Shown here: piece by piece, positions 1-7,175 of the stretch
How the letters are laid out: the number at the start of each line of letters is the position of its first letter
Numbering within the stretch: position 1 is the first letter of the stretch
NCBI GenBank assembly: GCA_049967035.1
Contig: JBMFTM010000013.1
Location: 1 to 14,417 of the forward strand
DNA length: 14,417 nucleotides
Source: Acidifodinimicrobium sp049967035
Lineage (GTDB): Archaea > Nanobdellota > Nanobdellia > Parvarchaeales > Parvarchaeaceae
Direction of reading: 5' to 3'
Notes under the pieces: model-generated
Databases searched by the model: none
What the model was told of the DNA's origin: nothing
What the model saw: only the letters and a program-made list of their open reading frames with translations
Translations under genes and position numbers: made by a program

Positions 1-2195
1 GGCGTTTGTACTCCTCCAAAGCTTACTGATGGCATAACCCCATTTGGCGGGTAGGAACGCGCCCTGACCCAAGATATATCCATACTTGAGCTTGGTCCCA
101 TCCAGTCACAGTATCTTTTTCCGTTATAATTAAAGCAGTGGTATACTCTATTCGAGCTTACACCCACCAAGAAGTAATTCGAAGGAGTAGATGCCAGATT
201 TGAAGCGGAGTATTCCAAAGAATAGTTTGTGTAAAATGAAGCTGAGTAAGGATTACTTATGTAGAGCCCATATATCTTATACGTATTTGTATCTTGGTAG
301 TTGGTGCTTTCATAGAATTGGCTATTGTCATTTCCAATATATGTTAGGTATGGATCTGATCCTGAGAAACCCTCATCCAGCGCATATGCGGGGTCTTGAC
401 CAAGCGTATTCGTTGTCAAGCCTACTGTAGTCCCAGCGGAGGCTTCATAGCATGAATTGTAATAATTACATATCCACCCTACTGAATCATCATATTCGTT
501 TCCATACCATTCTATTATACTTGGAAAAGATATCATTGCTTGGGTAGGGGTAGTATAAATTCCTGTCCACCCGCTTACAATAGAAGACATCAAAGTTATA
601 TAGTTAGGATAATAACTTACGCTTACCCCAGGTAGCATTGACCATCCATTTGGAAGAGAACTTAAACTGCCGAATTTCTGGTAATAATTAAATACGTTCG
701 CGCCATCATCATACTCGCCATATATAGGGGATAATGCCGGTGCCTCCCCTACTGTGTTTCCGTTGAATAGATTTGTGGCTGTAGAAGCAAAGCCCATATA
801 AACTATTAAAGAATCGCCAGCAGGTATAGAATTCGCTAATTTTAGCCAGTAAATCGTCTGTGTAGAGCTGCTGCTTGCGCCGCTTTCCAGCCAAGAAGGT
901 ATGACTTGTCCATTTGCATAGAAGAATTCAATATTTTGAAGATTTGATGCTTCATAGTTCTGGTAGTTAGCTGAATTTACAATTATCTCTTGTTGGAATG
1001 GGGCAGGTGTTGCGGAGCTTTGTGAATTTGTTATAGTTATTGGAATATAGTATTCTATATTTTGTGGTGCATTTACACTCTGTTGTTGTTGGTTGTTAGT
1101 TGGTATCTTCTGTGGTATGAAGTAACTAAATTTATAGTAACCTGCTGATGTGTTTATTGGTATTATAGATTTTGTGCTGTCGTTAAACACTCCATCATAT
1201 GTAAGGTTCCAATTTTTATTTATAGGTAGTCCGGATTCAGAAAATAGGGTTCTGCAGTTCCAATTTGAGAATGTATATGTTGAACCGACAGTAACTAAAG
1301 AAGCTTTGGCATAGCATACATAACCATTTATGTAGGCAGTTACAGGGTAAGATTGAGACTGATCATTTGATGTCAAGATATGTATAGGGTCCGCGATACT
1401 ATAGTTCGTCCCAGTTATACCATCATAGACTAGCGTCCAATTGCTAGGATAATAAAAAGCATATTGCGCTAGCCCGGAATAGAAAGTAGTGGTAAGATAT
1501 GTTATTGTAGGTGTGAATGCAATAGTTTGTGTTTGGCCAGATTGAAGTGCGCCTTCTACCGGATTAGGCTCATACCCATTAGATTTATTTATTGAGAAGG
1601 CATACTTAAATATTGGCACTTGGAATTCTATGCTGTTAGATGTAGTCGATTTGAATATCCCATCATAAGTCATGTTCCATTCTTGGCCGCTTGGCAGACC
1701 GGTCTCCGTGAATGTGGTTGTTTCTAAGGTGCATGGGTAAAAGTAAATCTTATATGAGTTTCCAGACGGCACGGAATAATTGTAGTAAACACCACTGTTT
1801 GGGTCGTGTGGGCATAGGAACTTATATGGGCCGCCAACATAAACTGCTTGTGCAGCCAATGTGTAAGTGCCGTTATACACTGTAAAATTTATTGGAGAGT
1901 TTAGGGCGTCTGTTTGAGTGCTGCCGCCATAATCAAGCGTCCACATGTCTAAACTGTATGATTGCCCGAACGGAACACATGGTGTATTTATGCAATTATA
2001 AGCTGTGAATCCAACTTGTGATGGAGATACTGTAGGGGCTGCTTTTGTTAGATTCATCAGATAGGCTAGATTTCCAAATATACCCGGGTTTGTCATATAA
2101 AGCAGGACAATTAGAACTATGCTGACCAACACAATAATGATAAGTGTGAATATAGCTGCATTCGTTTGGCCTTTACTATTTAAGTTACTAGCCAT
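1..2195 (-). CDS. Large secreted surface protein with class III signal, tandem beta repeats and DUF2341 domain (partial, 3' end outside window)
   Basis: An uninterrupted frame of 731 codons starts at the ATG at 2193-2195 and runs off the left edge with no stop. The N-terminus has SKGQ at residues 7-10 followed by about 20 hydrophobic residues, a class III (prepilin-type) signal and membrane anchor. Four similar beta segments follow, each marked by W-x-[LM]-x-Y-[DG]-G with Trp at residues 85, 173, 253 and 329. Two carry the extracellular archaeal motif F-[TS]-E-[TS]-G-L-P (starting at residues 162 and 318). Residues about 382-480 match DUF2341, ending near the YMGFAS segment. The rest, to SYPPNGVMPSVSFGG, resembles the lectin-like part that usually follows DUF2341. 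There are many N-x-S/T sequons and ten cysteines in adjacent pairs, which fits a glycosylated, disulfide-bonded exterior protein. The start lies 4 nt after the stop of the methylase gene, so it probably shares the gatD operon. Its binding target is unknown. Confidence 0.88.
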   Translation of the reverse strand, partial: MASNLNSKGQTNAAIFTLIIIVLVSIVLIVLLYMTNPGIFGNLAYLMNLTKAAPTVSPSQVGFTAYNCINTPCVPFGQSYSLDMWTLDYGGSTQTDALNSPINFTVYNGTYTLAAQAVYVGGPYKFLCPHDPNSGVYYNYSVPSGNSYKIYFYPCTLETTTFTETGLPSGQEWNMTYDGIFKSTTSNSIEFQVPIFKYAFSINKSNGYEPNPVEGALQSGQTQTIAFTPTITYLTTTFYSGLAQYAFYYPSNWTLVYDGITGTNYSIADPIHILTSNDQSQSYPVTAYINGYVCYAKASLVTVGSTYTFSNWNCRTLFSESGLPINKNWNLTYDGVFNDSTKSIIPINTSAGYYKFSYFIPQKIPTNNQQQQSVNAPQNIEYYIPITITNSQSSATPAPFQQEIIVNSANYQNYEASNLQNIEFFYANGQVIPSWLESGASSSSTQTIYWLKLANSIPAGDSLIVYMGFASTATNLFNGNTVGEAPALSPIYGEYDDGANVFNYYQKFGSLSSLPNGWSMLPGVSVSYYPNYITLMSSIVSGWTGIYTTPTQAMISFPSIIEWYGNEYDDSVGWICNYYNSCYEASAGTTVGLTTNTLGQDPAYALDEGFSGSDPYLTYIGNDNSQFYESTNYQDTNTYKIYGLYISNPYSASFYTNYSLEYSASNLASTPSNYFLVGVSSNRVYHCFNYNGKRYCDWMGPSSSMDISWVRARSYPPNGVMPSVSFGGVQT

Positions 2196-2199
2196 ACAA

Positions 2200-2799
2200 T
2201 TAACTATTATCTTCTAATTTATAAACTATCCGTACTCTGATTTCTGTTGATATTTTGCTGTGAAATTTTGCAGTATTGCCGATTTTTATTTCGATTGTCT
2301 TACCAACATTAAAACCGCATCTTCTTGCTATTTCATACATAGATTTGTTGTCTTTAACAATTATGAATGAATTTTTCGATATTTTAGATACCTTTTGCAT
2401 AAAGCTATCCATGTCAAAATTGCTCTGGATTCCGAATGGAGGATTTGAAACAATTAAATCATAGTTGATATTATCCATGTCAAATATATCTTTTTTGAAA
2501 ACATACCCGTTGCTAAGGCCTAAATTTTTTAAATTTGAAGCACAAGTTTCGATGGCCGTCTCGTCTATATCATAAAAATCTACTTTTTTCGCATTAAGCA
2601 GCAGCAGTCCTATACCAAGGATGCCATTACCGCAGCCAAGGTCTGCTGCGTATACCTCTGACACATCATATAGGTTCTCTATGAAATTCAGAAATTCAGT
2701 TGCAGCTTTTGGATCAGTTTGATACTGTTCTAGCCTAAAATTTGCAGATTGGAGTGTTTTCAATGAGCTAAGCAACTTAGTTATTTCCTTTTTTTCCAT
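2200..2799 (-). CDS. METTL5-like N6-adenine RNA methyltransferase (COG2263)
   Basis: This 199-residue protein is a class I SAM-dependent methylase. The SAM-binding motif I is DLGCGNG at residues 53-59, the acidic motif II lies around FYDIDE (75-80), and the N6-adenine catalytic motif NPPF is at 119-122. The upstream LEQYQTDP segment (23-30) matches the LEQYPT segment of METTL5, and KFHSKIST near 178-185 matches the C-terminal KFHKKKS region of that family. Human METTL5 methylates one adenosine in 18S rRNA as a complex with TRMT112; archaeal relatives are predicted to modify 16S rRNA, so an rRNA target is inference here. No TRMT112 partner is in the window. The gene overlaps the end of gatE by 23 bp and has no clear Shine-Dalgarno, suggesting translational coupling. 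The start agrees with the family N-terminus. Confidence 0.85.
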   Translation of the reverse strand: MEKKEITKLLSSLKTLQSANFRLEQYQTDPKAATEFLNFIENLYDVSEVYAADLGCGNGILGIGLLLLNAKKVDFYDIDETAIETCASNLKNLGLSNGYVFKKDIFDMDNINYDLIVSNPPFGIQSNFDMDSFMQKVSKISKNSFIIVKDNKSMYEIARRCGFNVGKTIEIKIGNTAKFHSKISTEIRVRIVYKLEDNS

Positions 2800-4603
2800 T
2801 CAAGGTCTGTATTACACTTATAGCTTCGTTATAATCGAATCTAGGGCCAACTCTTTGTTTTAAACCTATAATTATTTCGTTCTCGTTTAATTTTCCGCTC
2901 TTTATTATGGGCAGGATCTCCTTCTTAAGTTCATCTTTATCAAGTTTTCTTAGGTTTAATTTTTTTATGGCTTCATCCACGCTTTTGAATTCATTGAGCG
3001 CCATTCTTTCTAATATTGGTACAGAAGCTTCCTTTGTGATTGTGCCGTCTGCTATCCGCTTGAGTATGTCTATGGCGGCATTTTCATCTAGATCTAAAGA
3101 CAGCTTATGGCGAATATATGCTAAATCCTCCACTAACACCTTCTTAATTGCGTTGAAATCTAATTTGAGCTCCAGATTTAGTTTCAGCGCTAAATCTAAT
3201 TTTTTAGCCTTTATCAGTAAATTCAAAGTGTCATCATTAAGCCCATACTTTGATTTCAATGACTCAGCGCTAAATCCTTTGAATTTTTCAGCTTCCTTGA
3301 GAAGGTCTTTCTCAACCTCTACAATTGGAAGATCTGTTTCAATATACATCCTATCTTTTCCCCCAATCGGTCTTAGAAAACTAGATGTGTTGTCTTCATT
3401 CACCGCCCTAACTTCTGTTGGAATAGATGCCAATAGAGCTCTGATTCTGTTAAGAATAGAATCTATGGCTCTTTCTTTCTCTTCTTTTTTTATTATCGTT
3501 ATCAAAAATGCGTCATTTTCACCTAAATTCAGTTCTTCCTTTACCTTTCCGACGTCGTCTAAGCTTATGCCATATGCTGGTAGCTCATCGGAATGAATTA
3601 TGCCCGCCCCAAACAGCGCTTTGAGGTAATCACTTACCTCGCTGCCAAATCTCTTGCCTTCACATAGCTTGTATCCAAAGATTCCCTTGAAATTTTTGAA
3701 ACCTATACCTAACACTAGCTTATTGGATTTTATACCTCTTATTATCAGTTCTGATTTTGTGCCGCTCAGTGTCTGATTCAGGTCTTTATTATTTATGCTG
3801 TTTAAGTTCTGTGAAAGGTAGCCCATATCATTTATCAACTTCAGCAGCGACTTCTGCCTTTCGGCTTCATTCATTATAACCTTATCCATATGCCTTATAT
3901 CTTGGAACCCCTTAAGTTCAACTCTGCTGCCCCCTTCTATAGATAAATTAACGTCTTGCCTTATGGTCCCTATCCCTCTTTTTACCTTGAAAAGCCTGGT
4001 GAATCTCCCGAATTCTTCTGCTATCTCCTTCAGTTCTTCCTCATCCGTCTCTATCAATTCTGTGGCTATCTCAACTAGAGGAATTCCCAACCTGTCTAGT
4101 TTGAACTTTGCTATATCTAAGTTATTGCCCACCCTCCTAGCAGAATCCTCTTCTAAGTTTATAGTTGCTATACCTATATTTTTATCTTTAACCTTGAAAC
4201 TTCCGTCAATTGCTATAAGCGCAGTCCTCTGGAATCCGGAGGTATTGGAACCGTCTATTATAACTTTGCGCATGAATATTATCTCATCAAATATCTTGCA
4301 ATTAAGGGCATTTGACATCTCCAGCGCTATTTTAAGAGCTTCTTTGTTTATTTCATGTGGCGGTTCTTCATCAGCTTCTACTAGACACGATGCTTCTACA
4401 GGTGCTTCGTATATCACATCCCTTGCTTTCCCTTCCTCAAAACTTGCAGTGATGTCCGCTTTTCCACTCTCTCCTAAGCTAGCCTTGAAACGCCTCTTTA
4501 TCTCTATCTCTTTATCTTTGTCTATAAGCAGGCTTGGGCAGCTGCAGAAAAGCTTATTTGTATCAAGTTGTATATGCCATTCGAAACCGCATTTCAATTT
4601 CAT
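2777..4603 (-). CDS. gatE: Glutamyl-tRNA(Gln) amidotransferase subunit E
   Basis: GatE pairs with GatD to convert Glu-tRNA(Gln) to Gln-tRNA(Gln), the archaeal route to glutaminyl-tRNA. It supplies the ATP-dependent kinase and transamidase activity. At 608 residues it is about family length. The N-terminal cradle has the metal-site FCSC (19-22), GSNTSGFQRT (118-127), LEEDSARR (150-157), DRLGIPLVEI (170-179) and RQDVNLSI (215-222). The archaeal AspRS-like (GAD) insertion is seen around residues 290-400, including GKRFGSEVSDYLKALFGAGI. The tail after about residue 430 is the helical and YqeY-like part that contacts tRNA. The usual GLEIHQQL near the N-terminus is GFEWHIQL here, a mild departure. 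The start codon overlaps the gatD stop as ATGA (4600-4603), a sign of coupled translation and equal dosage of the two subunits. Confidence 0.95.
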   Translation of the reverse strand: MKLKCGFEWHIQLDTNKLFCSCPSLLIDKDKEIEIKRRFKASLGESGKADITASFEEGKARDVIYEAPVEASCLVEADEEPPHEINKEALKIALEMSNALNCKIFDEIIFMRKVIIDGSNTSGFQRTALIAIDGSFKVKDKNIGIATINLEEDSARRVGNNLDIAKFKLDRLGIPLVEIATELIETDEEELKEIAEEFGRFTRLFKVKRGIGTIRQDVNLSIEGGSRVELKGFQDIRHMDKVIMNEAERQKSLLKLINDMGYLSQNLNSINNKDLNQTLSGTKSELIIRGIKSNKLVLGIGFKNFKGIFGYKLCEGKRFGSEVSDYLKALFGAGIIHSDELPAYGISLDDVGKVKEELNLGENDAFLITIIKKEEKERAIDSILNRIRALLASIPTEVRAVNEDNTSSFLRPIGGKDRMYIETDLPIVEVEKDLLKEAEKFKGFSAESLKSKYGLNDDTLNLLIKAKKLDLALKLNLELKLDFNAIKKVLVEDLAYIRHKLSLDLDENAAIDILKRIADGTITKEASVPILERMALNEFKSVDEAIKKLNLRKLDKDELKKEILPIIKSGKLNENEIIIGLKQRVGPRFDYNEAISVIQTLNGKKGNN

Positions 4604-5889
4604 ATTAGGAATTCATCTATTTCGCTTCTCTCGGACATTTCTCCTGCTAGCGATGTCCTCATCATCTCGGTTATATCCTCTAATTTCTTCCTGTGCCCTA
4701 GCACAAACATAAGTTTTGTGAAGGCTGTTTCAGTCGTCATATCATCTACGTATATTATGTTCTGGAAACTAGACATCTCTCTAGATGTTTTATATACGAA
4801 TTTATTCGTGCGTCCATAGACTGTTTGAGATGTTATAACTATTGGCACTCCTTTTTCATTCGCATGTTTAAGTGCTTTTATTAAATTTTCATTTGCAGTC
4901 GGAAGATTCCCAAAGCCAGTCGCTGCTATTACCAACCCATGAATCCCCTCATCAACATAGTAATCAATAATCTTCCCATCAAATGAAGGGTAACTCATCA
5001 AAAGAGCTACTTTTTCGTCTATCCTTGTGTCGATTTTAGTCTCTTCTGATTTTTCTCTATACTCATTTATGTTCTCTATCCTTCCATCTATGTATACCTT
5101 TCCAAGAGGTTTTATGTTTATTGGTCTAAATGCATCCCTCCTCTCAGTGTGCATTTTTCTAGCTTTATTCCCTCTAAGTATGAAGTTGTACTCATCGTTC
5201 ATGTTCGCATGCATGCATATCACAGCCTCGCCCCCGTTCCATTTTTTAGCGGTTATGACAGAAGCTAACAGATTTGTGCTGCCATCTGTAGACCCCCTAT
5301 CCCCGCTTCTTTGAGCCCCGGTGATGACTATAGGAGCAGACAGCGGATTGAGCATGAAGGACAGAGCTGAAGCTGCATAGTGCATAGTATCTGTGCCCAT
5401 TGTTACTACAACTCCTTTTACCCCCCTTTTTATATGGACTGCAGCCTCTTTTGCTATGTCTATCCAGTTCTTAGGTGTCATGTTCTCAGAGAAGACATTC
5501 ATCAGATTTGTTATGTACATCTTTCCATAGTTCTTGATATCAGGTGATAAGTTGACTACATCCTCTGCTGTGAATGTCGGGGAAACACCGCCAGTCTTAT
5601 AATCCACTTTTGACCCGATAGTCCCCCCGGTTGTTATTATACCAACATCTGCGCTATTTAGATCTTCAGTTTTTAGATTAGCAGGCCTCGTCTCTTCTGT
5701 TTTTTCAGATTTCTTAATCAGTTTTATATGAGAAACTTCATTCTCTTTTAAAGCTATATCATATCCTGATTTCAGTTTTAATATTAATCTCCCGTCTTTC
5801 CTGTCTATCAGATCCCCATGGATCAAAGTACCCTTAAAGTCTATCTCTAAGCTATCCCCTCTCCCCAAGTTTTTAATGCTATCTGGCAT
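4600..5889 (-). CDS. gatD: Glutamyl-tRNA(Gln) amidotransferase subunit D
   Basis: GatD is the asparaginase-like glutaminase that releases ammonia for GatE. Residues 1-65 form the small beta domain found before the catalytic domain in GatD but absent from plain L-asparaginases. The catalytic part begins with TTGGTIGS, whose Thr90 corresponds to the first asparaginase threonine. It continues with MGTDTM, containing Thr166 and Asp167, and ARKMH, containing Lys245. These correspond to the four catalytic residues known in the Methanothermobacter enzyme. ITGAQRSGDRGSTDGSTNL (189-207) is also typical. The length of 429 residues is normal. An in-frame stop lies shortly upstream and a TATA-like box sits about 27 nt before the ATG, so the transcript is probably leaderless. 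The gene heads the gatD-gatE-methylase-surface protein cluster. Confidence 0.95.
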   Translation of the reverse strand: MPDSIKNLGRGDSLEIDFKGTLIHGDLIDRKDGRLILKLKSGYDIALKENEVSHIKLIKKSEKTEETRPANLKTEDLNSADVGIITTGGTIGSKVDYKTGGVSPTFTAEDVVNLSPDIKNYGKMYITNLMNVFSENMTPKNWIDIAKEAAVHIKRGVKGVVVTMGTDTMHYAASALSFMLNPLSAPIVITGAQRSGDRGSTDGSTNLLASVITAKKWNGGEAVICMHANMNDEYNFILRGNKARKMHTERRDAFRPINIKPLGKVYIDGRIENINEYREKSEETKIDTRIDEKVALLMSYPSFDGKIIDYYVDEGIHGLVIAATGFGNLPTANENLIKALKHANEKGVPIVITSQTVYGRTNKFVYKTSREMSSFQNIIYVDDMTTETAFTKLMFVLGHRKKLEDITEMMRTSLAGEMSERSEIDEFLI

Positions 5890-5910
5890 ACAAATCTTAC
5901 GTTTTGCTGG

Positions 5911-5920
5911 TTTTTATCTA
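5911..5920 (-). promoter_or_regulatory. TATA-like promoter of the gatD operon
   Basis: On the minus strand the sequence TAGATAAAAA is centred about 27 nt before the gatD start codon. Archaeal TATA boxes lie about 26 nt before the transcription start, so transcription would begin at or beside the ATG and give a leaderless message. No Shine-Dalgarno is visible in front of gatD, which agrees. Confidence 0.5.
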
Positions 5921-5951
5921 TTTCCATACTGCCCCTCATGCTGAACAGTCA

Positions 5952-5960
5952 CCTATAAAA
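5952..5960 (+). promoter_or_regulatory. TATA box of the GH57 amylase gene
   Basis: CTATAAAAA-like sequence (TATAAAA at about 5954-5960) is centred about 28 nt before the ATG at 5985. That spacing puts the transcription start at or a few bases before the start codon. A GAGGT at 5966-5970 looks like a Shine-Dalgarno but lies 14 nt from the ATG and upstream of the inferred start site, so it is probably not used. Confidence 0.55.
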
Positions 5961-5984
5961 AGTTTGAGGTATCAATAGTATCAT

Positions 5985-7175
5985 ATGCCGAATGTAACTT
6001 TTTACTTTGAAGTGCATCAGCCTATGAGGCTAAAAAGAGAGTTGTACTTCGATAATGATAATAATTTTATTGACATAGAAAGAAATAGATCTATATTCAA
6101 CCGTGTATCAGATAAATGCTACATACCCGCTACAGACTTGTTGATCTCCCTTGTTAAAGAGCACCCAGAATTAAAGGTATCTTTTTCTTTTACTGGGACT
6201 TTCTTTGAACAGGCGGAAGCCTTCAGGCCAGAAGTTATACAGAAGTTCCAGGAACTGTTTGATACAGGGAATATGGATCTTTTGGACGAAACATATTACC
6301 ATTCTTTGGCGTATCTTATAAGCAAGGACGAATTTGTAGAGCAGATAGCACTACATAAGCAGCTTATGAAAAAGTATTTCAATTATTCCCCTACTGTATT
6401 CAGAAACACTGAAGCTATGTACTCAAACGGGATAGCAGAGTCGGTGGAGCATTTAGGCTATAAAGGAATAATAGCAGAAGGATGGGACAAGATACTTGGA
6501 TGGAGATCACCAAACTATGTGTATAAACCGCCTAGTGGGGATATCGGCGTACTTCTTAGAAATTATAGGTTAAGCGATGATGTAGGATTTAGGTTCTCTA
6601 GCAAGGATTGGGTCGATTATCCGCTCACTGCGGATAAGTATGCCGATTGGATAAGCAAAAATGATGGGGAGACTGTAAACATCTTCATAGACTATGAAAC
6701 CTTTGGCGAGCATCAATGGAAAGAGACTGGAATATTCGAATTTTTAAGGTATCTGCCGTATGAACTGCTTAAAAGGAAGGTCGGCTTCAACACTGTATCC
6801 GAGACTTCAAATTTGAAGAGGGTTGGGGTATTTGATTCTCAAGATATAATCTCCTGGGCCGACATAGACAGGGATTTATCGGCTTGGTTAGGCAACAAGA
6901 TGCAGGATAGCGCGTTTAATAGACTGAAGGAACTTGAGGGGCAGGTTAAGAATGGTGGATCTGAGGATTTATTGAAAATGTGGAGATACCTACAGACCTC
7001 GGATAATTTTTACTATATGTGCACCAAGTGGTTCGCTGACGGCGATATACATAAGTATTTCAATTTTTACGATTCTCCTTATCTCGCGTACATAAACTAT
7101 ATGAATATACTTTCTAAGCTAAAGAGAGAGATTATATCTTATTCGAAGCCAGTTCATACGCCTTCAGGTAATTAG
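5985..7175 (+). CDS. GH57 family alpha-amylase / alpha-glucan hydrolase
   Basis: This 396-residue protein belongs to glycoside hydrolase family 57, retaining enzymes acting on alpha-1,4-glucans such as glycogen, starch or maltodextrins. Residues 8-13 contain the family's first conserved region with HQP. RNTE (140-143) carries the probable nucleophile Glu143. EGWDKILGWRSPNYVY (165-180) is typical of the short archaeal and methanogen alpha-amylase subgroup. DYETFGEHQ (236-244) carries the probable acid/base Asp236. There is no signal peptide, so it is cytoplasmic and likely degrades stored glycogen. It faces a glycogen synthase gene with overlapping 3' ends, which supports a storage-polysaccharide role. 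Exact specificity (amylase or glucanotransferase) cannot be fixed from sequence; amylase is favoured by the subgroup motifs. Confidence 0.88.
   Translation: MPNVTFYFEVHQPMRLKRELYFDNDNNFIDIERNRSIFNRVSDKCYIPATDLLISLVKEHPELKVSFSFTGTFFEQAEAFRPEVIQKFQELFDTGNMDLLDETYYHSLAYLISKDEFVEQIALHKQLMKKYFNYSPTVFRNTEAMYSNGIAESVEHLGYKGIIAEGWDKILGWRSPNYVYKPPSGDIGVLLRNYRLSDDVGFRFSSKDWVDYPLTADKYADWISKNDGETVNIFIDYETFGEHQWKETGIFEFLRYLPYELLKRKVGFNTVSETSNLKRVGVFDSQDIISWADIDRDLSAWLGNKMQDSAFNRLKELEGQVKNGGSEDLLKMWRYLQTSDNFYYMCTKWFADGDIHKYFNFYDSPYLAYINYMNILSKLKREIISYSKPVHTPSGN

Noticed and set aside
191..430. Small plus-strand open frame in the left edge region
   Set aside because: It lies opposite the continuous 731-codon surface protein frame, has no promoter or ribosome binding site, and a composition typical of an antisense frame.
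3963..4712. Long plus-strand open frames opposite gatE and gatD (also 2907-3596 and 5027-5314)
   Set aside because: They are antisense shadows: Ser/Leu/Phe-rich with no family match, while the minus strand encodes complete conserved proteins.
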